Part shown: piece after piece, positions 28,543-37,434 of the stretch
Layout of the letters: every line of letters starts with the position of its first letter
Position numbering within the stretch: position 1 is the first letter of the stretch
Source of the DNA: Leifsonia sp. EB41
GTDB taxonomy: Bacteria; Actinomycetota; Actinomycetes; Actinomycetales; Microbacteriaceae
DNA length: 64,000 nucleotides
Reading direction: 5' to 3'
NCBI RefSeq assembly: GCF_041262565.1
Contig: NZ_JBGCCJ010000001.1
Span: 1,426,001-1,490,000 of the forward strand
Notes under the pieces: model-generated
Told to the model about the DNA's origin: nothing
The model's database searches: none
What the model saw: only the letters and a program-made list of their open reading frames with translations
Program-made: the position numbers and the translations under genes

Positions 28543-29124
28543 TCAGACGATCTTGCCGACCGACGCCATCGCCGCCTTCACCAGCACCCCGCGGCCGCCT
28601 TCGAGCTCCTCGCACACCGTGTGCGACACCGCCTCCTCCGGCGTCATCCAGGTGATCTCGAGCGCGTCCTGTCGCGGTTCGCAGGTGCCGGTCACCGGCA
28701 CCACATAGGCGAGCGAGACCGCGTGCTGCCGCTCGTCGGTGAACGCGGTCACCCCCGGCATCGGGAAGTACTCCGCGACCTGGAACGGCACCGGGCTCGC
28801 CGGCAGCAGCGGGAACGCCATCGGCCCGAGGTCTTTCTCGATGTGCCGGAACAGGGCCTCCCGCAGCGTCTCGCCGTACATGACCCGGCCGGAGACGAGC
28901 GTGCGGGTGATCTCGCCCACCGCGTTCGCGCGCAGCAGCACGCCGACCTCGGTCACCTGGCCGAGGCCGTCGACCCGCACCGGCACGGCCTCCACGTAGA
29001 GCAGGGGGAGTCGTCGGCGGATCTGCTCCAGCTCGATGTCGCTCAGCCAAGCGGGACCGGGCTGGACGCCGTTGCCATCGAGCGGGTCGGGGGTCGGGTC
29101 CGGGTCGGGTGTGCGCACGCTCAT
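28543..29124 (-). CDS. Nudix-fold protein with degenerate catalytic box (DUF4916-like)
   Basis: A 193-residue protein. WLSDIELEQIRRRLPLLYVEAVPVRVD opens the fold. The Nudix-box position reads GRVMYGETLREALFRHIEKDLG: the Gly, first Glu and Arg are in place, but the metal-binding REUXEEXGU glutamates are replaced by H, K and D. The usual pyrophosphohydrolase activity is therefore doubtful. Later parts (FPMPGVTAFTDERQHAVSLAYVVPVTG) keep the fold. ATG 29124 is preceded by a TAGGAT -10 box with a 6-base gap, so it may be leaderless. Confidence 0.75.
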   Translation of the reverse strand: MSVRTPDPDPTPDPLDGNGVQPGPAWLSDIELEQIRRRLPLLYVEAVPVRVDGLGQVTEVGVLLRANAVGEITRTLVSGRVMYGETLREALFRHIEKDLGPMAFPLLPASPVPFQVAEYFPMPGVTAFTDERQHAVSLAYVVPVTGTCEPRQDALEITWMTPEEAVSHTVCEELEGGRGVLVKAAMASVGKIV

Positions 29125-29234
29125 GCACTGATCCTACGGATGCCGCACCGCGCCGCCACCCGGATAGACCGATCTGTGGACTGCGCCGCGATCTGGGGGC
29201 TGTGGAGGACAAGCCGCCGTGCGCAGAATGGATC

Positions 29235-29886
29235 ATGCCATTCCCCGCCCCCGAGCTCCACCTCGACCACGAGGCCGTGCTCTGGTCCGCCGGCGAGGCC
29301 GACCGCGTCGGCCGCCCCCGGCTGATCCTCCTGCACGGTTACGGCTCGGACGAGGCCGACCTGTTCGGGATCTCGGCGTACCTGCCGCTGGAGCCGGTGA
29401 TCGCCTCGCTGCGGGCGCCGATCCCGGAGGGGCCAGGCTTCGCGTGGTTCTCGCGGTTCACCAACATCTCGGTCGACCCGCTCGCCGCCAACGCCGACGC
29501 GGGCCGCCCGCGCCGTCCTCGACTGGCTGGACGACCAGCCGGACGTGCCGACCGGCCTGCTTGGCTTCTCGCAGGGCGGCGGGCTCGCCATCCAGCTCCT
29601 GCGCCTCGCGCCGGAGCGCTTCGACTTCGCAGTCACGCTCTCCGCCTTCGTCGTGCAGGGCACGGAGGACGGGGATGCGGCGCTCGCCGAGCGCCGGCCG
29701 CCGGTGTTCTGGGGCCGCGGCACCCACGACGACACCATCCCCGCGACCGGCGTCGCGCGCGCGGCCGAGTGGCTGGCCGCGCACACGGACCTCGACGCGC
29801 GCATCTACGAGGGCCTCGGCCACGGGATCTCGCCGCTCGAGCTCGGCGACATCTCCTCCTTCATCCGGGCGCACCTGCCGCGCTGA
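29235..29886 (+). pseudogene. Carboxylesterase/phospholipase with a one-base frameshift
   Basis: The first part (29235 to about 29500) reads PRLILLHGYGSDEADLFGISAYLPLEPVIASLRAPIPEGPGFAWFS; the rest continues one frame later with PTGLLGFSQGGGLAIQLLRLAPE, AFVVQGTEDGD, WGRGTHDDTIP and GLGHGIS. Together they make one complete esterase, with nucleophile GFSQGG, Asp in GTHDDTIP and His in GHGIS. The reading shifts at the run GCGGGCC (29499-29505), where one fewer G restores the family reading NADAAARAVLDWL. This is either a recent inactivation or a sequencing error in a G run. Confidence 0.82.
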
Positions 29887-29945
29887 CGGCCCGCGCCCGC
29901 ACCCCGCGCGGCCTCCGCTTGGCGGTGTCGGTGGCGGGGAGCAGG

Positions 29946-32900
29946 ATGGAGGCGATGAGCGACGTGCTCGACCGGTTCTCCCCCGCGACCCGTGAATGGT
30001 TCCGCGGGGCCTTCGCCGCGCCCACCGACGCCCAGACCGGAGCGTGGGAGGCCATCTCGCACGGGCGGCACGCGCTGGTCATCGCGCCGACCGGTTCGGG
30101 CAAGACCCTGGCCTCGTTCCTCTGGGCGATCGACCGGCTGGCGAGCGAGGAGCGGCCGCCCGACGCCCGCCCCGGCACGCGCGTCCTCTACATCTCGCCG
30201 CTGAAGGCGCTGGGTGTGGACGTGGAGCGCAACCTCCGTGCGCCGCTGGTCGGCGTCACTCAGACGGCGCGGCGGCTCGGCGCCGAGCCTCCGCATGTCT
30301 CCGTGGGCGTGCGCTCCGGCGACACGTCGTCGTCCGACCGCCGGGCGCTGGTCGCCTCCCCGCCGGACATCCTGATCACCACGCCCGAGTCGCTCTTCCT
30401 CATGCTCACGTCGCAGGCGCGCGAGACGCTCAGGACGGTCGAGACCGTGATCGTGGACGAGGTGCACGCCGTCGCCGCCACCAAACGCGGTGCGCACCTC
30501 GCGCTGTCGCTGGAGCGGCTCGACGCCCTGCTCGAGAAGCCGGCCCAGCGCATCGGCCTGTCCGCCACGGTGCGGCCGCCGGAGGAGGTCGCGCGGTTCC
30601 TCGGCGGCAGCTCGCCGGTGGAGATCGTCGCGCCGCCCGCGGGCAAGCGGTTCGACCTCCGGGTGGTCGTACCGGTCGAGGACATGAGCGAGCTCGGCAC
30701 CTCCACCTACGCAAGCGACAACGACGACGGCTCCGCGCCCCAGGCCGGCTCGATCTGGCCGCACGTGGAGGAGGCGATCGTCGAGCGAGTGCTGGAGCAC
30801 CGGTCCTCGATCGTGTTCGCGAACTCGCGCCGACTGGCCGAGCGGCTCACCGCCCGGCTCAACGAGCTGTACGAGGAGCGGCTGCTCGGCGGGGAGGCGG
30901 GAGGCGCGTCCGCCCGGCCCCCGGCGGAGCTGATGGGCGGGTCCGGACAGACCAAGGGCTCCGCCGCCGTCGCCGACCCGGAGTCGCTCGTGCTCGCCCG
31001 CGCGCACCACGGCTCGGTCAGCAAGGAGCAGCGCGCCCTCATCGAGGACGACCTCAAGTCCGGGAGGCTGCGCTGCGTCGTCGCGACCTCCAGCCTGGAG
31101 CTCGGCATCGACATGGGCGCGGTGGACCTCGTCGTGCAGGTGGAGGCGCCGCCCTCGGTCGCGAGCGGGCTGCAGCGTGTCGGCCGGGCGGGCCACCAGG
31201 TGGGCGAAGTCTCGCGCGGGGTCGTGTTCCCCAAGCACCGCGCCGACCTCATCCACTCGGCGGTCGCCACCGAGCGGATGGTCGCCGGCCTGATCGAGAC
31301 CATGCGGATCCCGACGAACCCCCTCGACATCCTCGCCCAGCAGACGGTGGCGGCGACGGCTCTGGAGCCGCTCGACGCCGACGACTGGTTCGACACGGTG
31401 CGCCGGAGCGCGCCGTTCGCGACGCTGCCGCGCAGCGCCTACGACGCGACCCTCGACCTGCTCGCCGGCCGTTACCCGTCCGACGAGTTCGCCGAGCTGC
31501 GGCCGCGCATCGTCTGGGACCGCGACGCGGGCACGCTCACCGGGCGCCCGGGCGCGCAGCGGCTCGCCGTGACCAGCGGCGGCACCATCCCCGACCGCGG
31601 GATGTTCGCTGTCTACATGGTCGGCGAGCGCGCCAGCCGGGTGGGCGAGCTGGACGAGGAGATGGTCTACGAGTCGCGCGTCGGCGATGTGTTCGCGCTC
31701 GGCTCCACGAGCTGGCGCATCCAGGAGATCACCCACGACCGCGTGCTGGTCTCGCCCGCGTTCGGCGAGCCCGGCCGGCTGCCGTTCTGGAAGGGCGACG
31801 GCATCGGCAGGCCCGCGGAGCTGGGCGCGGCGGTCGGCGCGTTCGTGCGCGAGCTGAGCGCCGCCTCCCCCGCCGACGCCGAGCTGCGCTGCGTGGAGGC
31901 CGGGCTCGACGCGTTCGCGACGGCCAACCTCCTGGCGTTCCTCCGCGAGCAGAAGGAGGCCACCGGTCACGTCCCGACCGACCGCACTCTGGTGGTGGAG
32001 CGGTTCCGCGACGAGCTCGGCGACTGGCGCGTGGTGTTGCATTCCCCGTACGGCATGCAAGTGCACTCGCCCTGGGCGCTGGCCGTGCAGGCGCGCGTGC
32101 GCGAGCGGTACGGGATCGACGCGGGCGCGATGGCGGCGGACGACGGGATCATCGTGCGTATTCCCGACACGGAATCCACGCCGCCCGGCGGCGAGCTGTT
32201 CGTGTTCGAGCCTGCCGAGCTGGACGAACTGGTGACCCTGGAGGTCGGCGGCTCTGCGCTGTTCGCGTCCCGGTTCCGCGAGTGCGCGGCCCGTGCGCTG
32301 CTGCTGCCGAAGTACAACCCGGGCAAGCGGTCGCCGCTCTGGCAGCAGCGGCAGAAGGCGTCGCAGTTGCTCGACGTGGCTCGCAAGTACCCGAGCTTCC
32401 CGATCATCCTGGAGACGGTGCGAGAGTGCCTGCAGGACGTCTACGACCTGCCCGCGCTGGACGAGGTGGCGCAGAGCATCGCCCAGCGCCGGATCACGCT
32501 GGTGGAGGCCGCGACCGAGACGGCCTCGCCGTTCGCGCGGTCGCTGCTGTTCGGCTACGTCGCGGCGTTCATGTACGAGGGCGACAGCCCGCTCGCAGAG
32601 CGGCGGGCGGCGGCACTGTCGCTCGACGCGGGGCTGCTGGCCGAGCTGCTGGGTCGCGCGGAGCTGCGCGAACTGCTCGACCCGTCGGTGATCGAGCGGG
32701 TGGAGTTGCAGCTTCAGCGGCTCGATCCGGAGCGTCGCGTGCGCGGCGAGGAAGGCGTGGCCGACCTGCTGCGGCTGCTCGGGCCGCTGACGGTGGCGCA
32801 GGTCGCGGAGCGGTTGCACGGCGAGGAGGCGGGTGACCGGGCTCCGACGGACGCCGTGGCGACTGTCGACGATGCAGCCGACGCACCCTCCGCAGCCCCG

Positions 32901-34652
32901 CACGCCACTCCCGCCATCGCTCACGCCCACCTCACATCCCTGGTCGACGCCAAGCGCGCCCTGGCCGTGACCATCGCGGGCGAGGAGCGCTTCGCCGCCA
33001 TCGAGGACGCGAGCCGCCTGCGCGACGCGCTCGGCGTCCCGCTCCCGATCGGGGTGCCCGTCGCGTTCATCGAGCCGGTGGACGATCCCCTGGGCGACCT
33101 GGTCAGCCGGTATGCGCGCACGCACGGCCCGTTCGAGGTCGCGGAGGTCGCCTCCCGGTTCGGTCTCGGCCCCGCGATCGTGCACGACGCGCTGCGCCGG
33201 CTGTCCCGCGACGGCCGCGTCGTGGAGGGCGAGTTCCGCCCGCACGCGACCGGCTCGGAGTGGTGCGACGCGGAGGTGCTGCGGCGGCTGCGGCGGATGT
33301 CGCTCGCCGCGCTCCGCCAGGAGGTCGAGCCGGTCGAGACGGCGACGTTCGCGCGATTCCTCGGCGACTGGCAGCACGTCGGCTCCACTCTTCGCGGCGT
33401 GGACGCGGTCGCGTCGGTCATCGAGCAGCTCGCCGGGGCGCGCATCCCGGCCTCCGCGTGGGAGTCGCTGGTGCTGCCCAGCCGCGTCGCGGACTACAGC
33501 CCGGCCATGCTGGACGAGCTCACTGCCACCGGCGAGGTGATCTGGGCGGGCGACGGCTCGCTGCCGGGCAACGACGGCTGGATCAGCCTCAATCTCGCCG
33601 ACTCGGCCCCGCTGACGCTCGCCCCGCCGACCGACCACGGTCCCGACGAGCTGCAACGCGACGTCCTGGCGGCGCTCGCGCTCGGCGGCGGGTACTTCTT
33701 CCGGCAACTCTCCGACAGCCTCGGCGCCGAGCGCGGCGAGGCGATCGAGGACGCCGTGCTGGTGACCGCGCTGTGGGACCTGGTCTGGGCGGGCCTGGTC
33801 ACCAACGACACCCTCGCTCCGCTGCGCACGCTGACCGGCGGCGGCGGCGGCGCCCACAAGCGGCCGCGGCAGCCCACCCGCTCCCGGATGTACCGCGGCC
33901 GGGTCGGCGCCCCGCGCACCTCCGCGATGGTCACCCGGATGGGACCGCCGACCGTCGCCGGCCGCTGGTCGCTGCTCCCCGAGCGCGACCTGGACTCCAC
34001 GGTCCGCGCGCACGGCCAGGCCGAGACGCTGCTCGACCGGTACGGCGTCGTCACCCGCGGTTCGGTGATGAACGAGGGGACGCCGGGAGGCTTCGCCCTG
34101 GCCTACAAAGTGCTCAGCGGCTTCGAGGACAGCGGGCGCGCGCGCCGCGGCTACTTCGTGGAGACGCTCGGCGCCGCGCAGTTCGCCAGCGGCCCGACCG
34201 TGGACCGCCTGCGCACCTTCGCCCGCGACCACACGCAGCCTCGACCGTTCGACACGGTCGCCCTCGCGGCGACCGACCCCGCCAACGCGTACGGCGCGGC
34301 GCTCCCCTGGCCGGCCGTCCCAGCAACGACCGAGGGCGTGGAGGGCGGCACCGGCCACAGGCCCGGTCGCAAGGCGGGCGCGCTGGTCGCCCTGGTCGAC
34401 GGCGAGCTCACCCTCTACGTGGAGCGCGGCGGCAAGAGCCTGCTCTGCTTCGCCGACCAGCAGGACGACGGTGTGCGCCCCGCGCTCGTGGCGGCCTCCC
34501 GCGCACTGGCCGGCCTGGTGACCTCCCGCCGCGTGGACAAGCTCGCCATCGAGACGGTCAACGGCGCGAACGTCCTCGGCAGCCCGCTCGGCGCGGCGCT
34601 CGCGGAGGCGGGGTTCCTCCCCACGCCGCGCGGTCTCCGGCTGCGAGGGTGA
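29946..34652 (+). CDS. lhr: Lhr-type DEAD/DEAH helicase
   Basis: A 1568-residue large helicase. Walker A APTGSGKTLASFLWA at about residue 45, DEVHAV (DEVH box), SATVRPPEEVARFLGG; second RecA domain with AHHGSVSKEQRALIEDDLKSG, SSLELGIDMGAVDLVVQVEAPPSVASGLQRVGRAGHQ. Winged-helix and beta-barrel domains follow, then a long Lhr C-terminal region (NPGKRSPLWQQRQKASQLL and the final FLPTPRGLRLRG). It is a 3'-5' DNA/RNA-DNA translocase used in DNA repair. The start is ATG 29946 (GGGGAG upstream); ATG 29955 is possible. The open frame upstream belongs to the broken esterase. Confidence 0.95.
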   Translation: MEAMSDVLDRFSPATREWFRGAFAAPTDAQTGAWEAISHGRHALVIAPTGSGKTLASFLWAIDRLASEERPPDARPGTRVLYISPLKALGVDVERNLRAPLVGVTQTARRLGAEPPHVSVGVRSGDTSSSDRRALVASPPDILITTPESLFLMLTSQARETLRTVETVIVDEVHAVAATKRGAHLALSLERLDALLEKPAQRIGLSATVRPPEEVARFLGGSSPVEIVAPPAGKRFDLRVVVPVEDMSELGTSTYASDNDDGSAPQAGSIWPHVEEAIVERVLEHRSSIVFANSRRLAERLTARLNELYEERLLGGEAGGASARPPAELMGGSGQTKGSAAVADPESLVLARAHHGSVSKEQRALIEDDLKSGRLRCVVATSSLELGIDMGAVDLVVQVEAPPSVASGLQRVGRAGHQVGEVSRGVVFPKHRADLIHSAVATERMVAGLIETMRIPTNPLDILAQQTVAATALEPLDADDWFDTVRRSAPFATLPRSAYDATLDLLAGRYPSDEFAELRPRIVWDRDAGTLTGRPGAQRLAVTSGGTIPDRGMFAVYMVGERASRVGELDEEMVYESRVGDVFALGSTSWRIQEITHDRVLVSPAFGEPGRLPFWKGDGIGRPAELGAAVGAFVRELSAASPADAELRCVEAGLDAFATANLLAFLREQKEATGHVPTDRTLVVERFRDELGDWRVVLHSPYGMQVHSPWALAVQARVRERYGIDAGAMAADDGIIVRIPDTESTPPGGELFVFEPAELDELVTLEVGGSALFASRFRECAARALLLPKYNPGKRSPLWQQRQKASQLLDVARKYPSFPIILETVRECLQDVYDLPALDEVAQSIAQRRITLVEAATETASPFARSLLFGYVAAFMYEGDSPLAERRAAALSLDAGLLAELLGRAELRELLDPSVIERVELQLQRLDPERRVRGEEGVADLLRLLGPLTVAQVAERLHGEEAGDRAPTDAVATVDDAADAPSAAPHATPAIAHAHLTSLVDAKRALAVTIAGEERFAAIEDASRLRDALGVPLPIGVPVAFIEPVDDPLGDLVSRYARTHGPFEVAEVASRFGLGPAIVHDALRRLSRDGRVVEGEFRPHATGSEWCDAEVLRRLRRMSLAALRQEVEPVETATFARFLGDWQHVGSTLRGVDAVASVIEQLAGARIPASAWESLVLPSRVADYSPAMLDELTATGEVIWAGDGSLPGNDGWISLNLADSAPLTLAPPTDHGPDELQRDVLAALALGGGYFFRQLSDSLGAERGEAIEDAVLVTALWDLVWAGLVTNDTLAPLRTLTGGGGGAHKRPRQPTRSRMYRGRVGAPRTSAMVTRMGPPTVAGRWSLLPERDLDSTVRAHGQAETLLDRYGVVTRGSVMNEGTPGGFALAYKVLSGFEDSGRARRGYFVETLGAAQFASGPTVDRLRTFARDHTQPRPFDTVALAATDPANAYGAALPWPAVPATTEGVEGGTGHRPGRKAGALVALVDGELTLYVERGGKSLLCFADQQDDGVRPALVAASRALAGLVTSRRVDKLAIETVNGANVLGSPLGAALAEAGFLPTPRGLRLRG

Positions 34653-34670
34653 CCGCGGGGATGGCGACCG

Positions 34671-35447
34671 ATGCCTGAGGGCGACACCGTCTACCAGACG
34701 GCCGCGCGCCTGCGCCGCGCGCTGCAGGGCCGGCTGCTGACCGAGACGGACTTCCGGGTGCCGCAGTACGCGACCGTCGACCTCAGCGGCCGGCACGTCG
34801 ACGAGGTGGTCAGCCGCGGCAAGCACCTGCTGATCCGGGTCGGCGACCAGACCATCCACAGCCACCTCAAGATGGAGGGCTCGTGGGAGGTCTACCCGCC
34901 GGGCGGACGGTGGCGGCATCCCGGTTTCCAGGCGCGCGTGGTGCTGCAGACCGCCGAGACGCAGGCGGTCGGCTTCCAGCTCGGCATCCTGGAGGTGGTG
35001 CCGCGGTCGGGGGAGGATGCCGTCGTCGGCCATCTCGGCCCGGATCTGCTCGGCCCCGACTGGGATGCCGAGGAGGCCCTCCGCCGGCTGGCCGAGCACC
35101 CGGACACTCCGATCGCGGTCGCGCTGCTCGACCAGCGGAACCTCGCCGGCATCGGCAACGTCTACGCCAACGAGCTGTGCTTCGTGCGCGGGATGCTGCC
35201 GACGCGGCCGGTGCGGGAGGCCGACCTCCCGGCCACCGTCGACCTGGCGCGGCGGATGCTCGTCGCCAACCGCGACCGGACCGTGCGCGTGACGACCGGC
35301 GACACCCGCCGAGGCCGCAACACCTGGGTGTACGGCCGCGACGGCAAGCCGTGCCTGCGCTGCGGGACGCTCATCCGCCGCGCGGAGCTCGGGCGCACCG
35401 AACTGGACCAGCGCGTGACCTACTTCTGCCCCACCTGCCAGACCTGA
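34671..35447 (+). CDS. nei2: Fpg/Nei-family DNA glycosylase (Nei2-like)
   Basis: A 258-residue glycosylase/AP lyase that removes oxidised bases. The N-terminal PEGDTVYQTAARL gives the catalytic Pro2 and Glu3. H2TH domain residues are in LLDQRNLAGIGNVYANELCF, and the C-terminal zinc finger has the four Cys C-LRC...C-PTC. The DTV start is the Nei rather than Fpg form. It lies 18 bases after lhr; the same pair is known in mycobacteria and suggests a shared repair job. Confidence 0.93.
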   Translation: MPEGDTVYQTAARLRRALQGRLLTETDFRVPQYATVDLSGRHVDEVVSRGKHLLIRVGDQTIHSHLKMEGSWEVYPPGGRWRHPGFQARVVLQTAETQAVGFQLGILEVVPRSGEDAVVGHLGPDLLGPDWDAEEALRRLAEHPDTPIAVALLDQRNLAGIGNVYANELCFVRGMLPTRPVREADLPATVDLARRMLVANRDRTVRVTTGDTRRGRNTWVYGRDGKPCLRCGTLIRRAELGRTELDQRVTYFCPTCQT

Positions 35448-35477
35448 GCGCCGCGCCCTCCGGGGCGCACGCGCACG

Positions 35478-35534
35478 CGAGGGGCACGTCGTTGTCACTT
35501 TCGAGTCCCGAAAGTGACAACAACGTGCCCCTCG
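35478..35534. terminator. 26-bp inverted repeat, GAGGGGCACGT family, core 2
   Basis: Arms 35478-35503 and 35509-35534 pair at 25 of 26 positions with a 5-base loop. The arm CGAGGGGCACGTCGTTGTCACTT is nearly identical to that at 22641. It fills the gap between converging nei2 and the flavin reductase gene. Confidence 0.87.
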
Positions 35535-35544
35535 ACGGTTGGGG

Positions 35545-36135
35545 TTAGGCGGCGGCTTCCTCGTCGAGGTCGGCGTCGGAGGCGGCGCGCACGGAGGCGA
35601 GCGCGCCGGACCACGACTCGAGCTGGTCGAAGAGCGGCGTCAGGCCGGCCTCGGCCGCGGTGGTCGGCTTGAGCGACCAGTTCTCGAAGTCGTGCTGGAG
35701 GCTGAGGCCGACGAAGGCGCTGACCGTCGCGACCTGGAGCTGCGAGAGCACGAGCCGCAGGTGCTCGACCGCGCGGGCGCCGCCGAAGACGCCGTAGCTG
35801 ACGAAGCCGGCCGCCTTGTTGTACCACTCGGCCCCGACGAAATCGATCGCGTTCTTGAGCGCGCCGGAGGTGCTGTGGTTGTACTCGGGCGTGACGAAGA
35901 GGTAGCCGTCGAACTCGGCGATCTTGGCCGCCCACGCCTTGGTGTGGTCGTTGGCGTACTGGCCCATCGCGGCGGGCATCGGCTCGTCGAGGTGCGGGAG
36001 GTTCCACTCGGCGAGGTCGACGAGCTCGTACTCTGCGTCGTCGCGCTGCGCAGCGTGCTCGAGCACCCAGCGGGCGACGGACTCCCCGTTGCGGCCGGGG
36101 CGCGTGCTGCCGATGATGATGGCGATCCTGGTCAT
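35545..36135 (-). CDS. NADPH-dependent FMN reductase
   Basis: A 196-residue flavodoxin-like reductase. IGSTRPGRNGESVARWV binds the FMN phosphate; VTPEYNHSTSGALKNAIDFVG is the family signature, with YGVFGGARAVEHLRLVL after it. It reduces FMN or quinones with NAD(P)H. ATG 36135 has GGAAGG upstream; the longer frame adds 11 codons without support. The upstream region has an AT-rich stretch with TTGACA that may hold its promoter. The acidic tail (DADLDEEAAA) is unusual. Confidence 0.9.
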   Translation of the reverse strand: MTRIAIIIGSTRPGRNGESVARWVLEHAAQRDDAEYELVDLAEWNLPHLDEPMPAAMGQYANDHTKAWAAKIAEFDGYLFVTPEYNHSTSGALKNAIDFVGAEWYNKAAGFVSYGVFGGARAVEHLRLVLSQLQVATVSAFVGLSLQHDFENWSLKPTTAAEAGLTPLFDQLESWSGALASVRAASDADLDEEAAA

Positions 36136-36219
36136 GTCAGCCTTCCTAGTTAGATGACGTGTCAACATTCGAAACCGGTGCCCTGCCGCGGGTATTCCCG
36201 TGCCCGCTAGGCTCGACGC

Positions 36220-36759
36220 ATGTCAGACCGGCGCGCTCCCGACGACGCTCATCTGCCCGCGAACGCCACCGAGGAGGAGCGCAGGGAGGCCGGCGACCGG
36301 CTCCGCGAGCGCATCTACGTGACGTTCACGGCGCTCGCGATCCTGATGGCGCTGAACGCGCACGGCGAGCACCTCGACTCCCCGACCGTGCTCTGGACGC
36401 TCGTGATCTCCGTCGTCGGCGTCCTGCTCGCGGGCCTCGCCTCCGACCTGGTCTCGCACATGATCGTGCACAACACCCTGCCGACGGCTCGCGAGTTCCG
36501 GCACCTCCTGGCCGTCGCCTCCCGGGCGCTCACGGTCATCGTCGTCCCGGTGATCGTCCTCGCCGCGGCGATGCTCGGCTGGATGCAGGCGCGGACCGCC
36601 GTCGTCATCGCGATCACCGCCCTCATCGCGTCGCTCGCGGTGATCGCACGCATCGCGGTGTCGCGCACCGGGATCGCCGGCTGGAAGCAGCTGATCGTGC
36701 TCGTCGGCATCGTGGCGCTCGGCGTGCTCGTCGTGTTCCTGGAGCAGCTCGCGCACTGA
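36220..36759 (+). CDS. Four-TM membrane protein of unknown function
   Basis: A 179-residue protein. After a polar N-terminus (to about residue 32) come hydrophobic segments IYVTFTALAILMAL, VLWTLVISVVGVLLAGLA, LTVIVVPVIVLAAAMLGW, AVVIAITALIASLAVIARIAV and LIVLVGIVALGVLVVFLEQL. No family is recognised. TAGGCT ends 6 bases before the ATG and there is no ribosome binding site, so the transcript is probably leaderless. It is 44 bases upstream of the MarR gene. Confidence 0.7.
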   Translation: MSDRRAPDDAHLPANATEEERREAGDRLRERIYVTFTALAILMALNAHGEHLDSPTVLWTLVISVVGVLLAGLASDLVSHMIVHNTLPTAREFRHLLAVASRALTVIVVPVIVLAAAMLGWMQARTAVVIAITALIASLAVIARIAVSRTGIAGWKQLIVLVGIVALGVLVVFLEQLAH

Positions 36760-36803
36760 GGCGGGCCTCCGCACGCTGTCGCAGGCGCGTGCAAGGATGA
36801 CGT

Positions 36804-37304
36804 ATGCCGATCGCGCGCACCCGACCCGATCCGCGCAAGCTGAGCGCTGCCGAAGCGGAGCTCTTCCACGCGTTCTACCTGATGCGCCGCGGGTTCGACC
36901 GCACACTGGACGCCCAGCTCCAGCGGGACGACGGCATCTCCATCTCCGAGCTCGAGGTGCTCATGGCGCTGGTGCGGTCGCCCGGGCGGCGGCTGCGCGT
37001 GCGCGACCTGGTCGAGCTGACCGGCTGGGAGAAGAGCCGCGTCTCCCACCAGGTCACCCGCATGGAGGGCCGCGGCCTGGTGGAGCGCGAGGACTGCGCG
37101 GAGGACAGGCGCGCCAGCTGGATCCGGCTCAGCGGCGACGGGCGCCGCGTCGTCGTGCGGGCGCTCCCCAAGCACACCGCGACGATCCGCCGCATCCTCT
37201 TCGACGCGCTCACGCCGGAGCAGCAGGACGAATTGCTTGCGATCTCCACCCGGATGACCGACGCGATGTCGCCGGGTGACGCAGCCTCCGAACCGGATGC
37301 ATGA
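36804..37304 (+). CDS. MarR-family transcription regulator
   Basis: A 166-residue MarR protein. The winged helix is clear: ISISELEVLMALVRSPGRRLRVRDLVELTGWEKSRVSHQVTRMEGRGLVEREDCAEDRRASWIRLSGDGRRVV, with the DxR wing (EDRRASW). MarR proteins bind small aromatic ligands and repress nearby genes. AAGGA precedes the ATG. Neighbours do not point clearly to a target; the membrane protein upstream is on the same strand. Confidence 0.9.
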   Translation: MPIARTRPDPRKLSAAEAELFHAFYLMRRGFDRTLDAQLQRDDGISISELEVLMALVRSPGRRLRVRDLVELTGWEKSRVSHQVTRMEGRGLVEREDCAEDRRASWIRLSGDGRRVVVRALPKHTATIRRILFDALTPEQQDELLAISTRMTDAMSPGDAASEPDA

Positions 37305-37434
37305 GGGTTCTCGCAGCGCTGGTCGCCCCTTTGCCGTGAGCATGCTGAGAACTCCTCGCTGATCTACTGGTCATTCCGCCGGAACACCGGGCGAAACCAG
37401 GCTGTTCGCAGGCCGCACCCCCTAGCGTCGTGGT

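Noticed and set aside
29805-35498. Minus-strand open frame of 1897 codons opposite lhr and nei2
   Set aside because: Antisense of two clear genes; composition is biased and no motif is present. The same holds for the 1719-codon frame opposite the nuclease gene (49835-54994).
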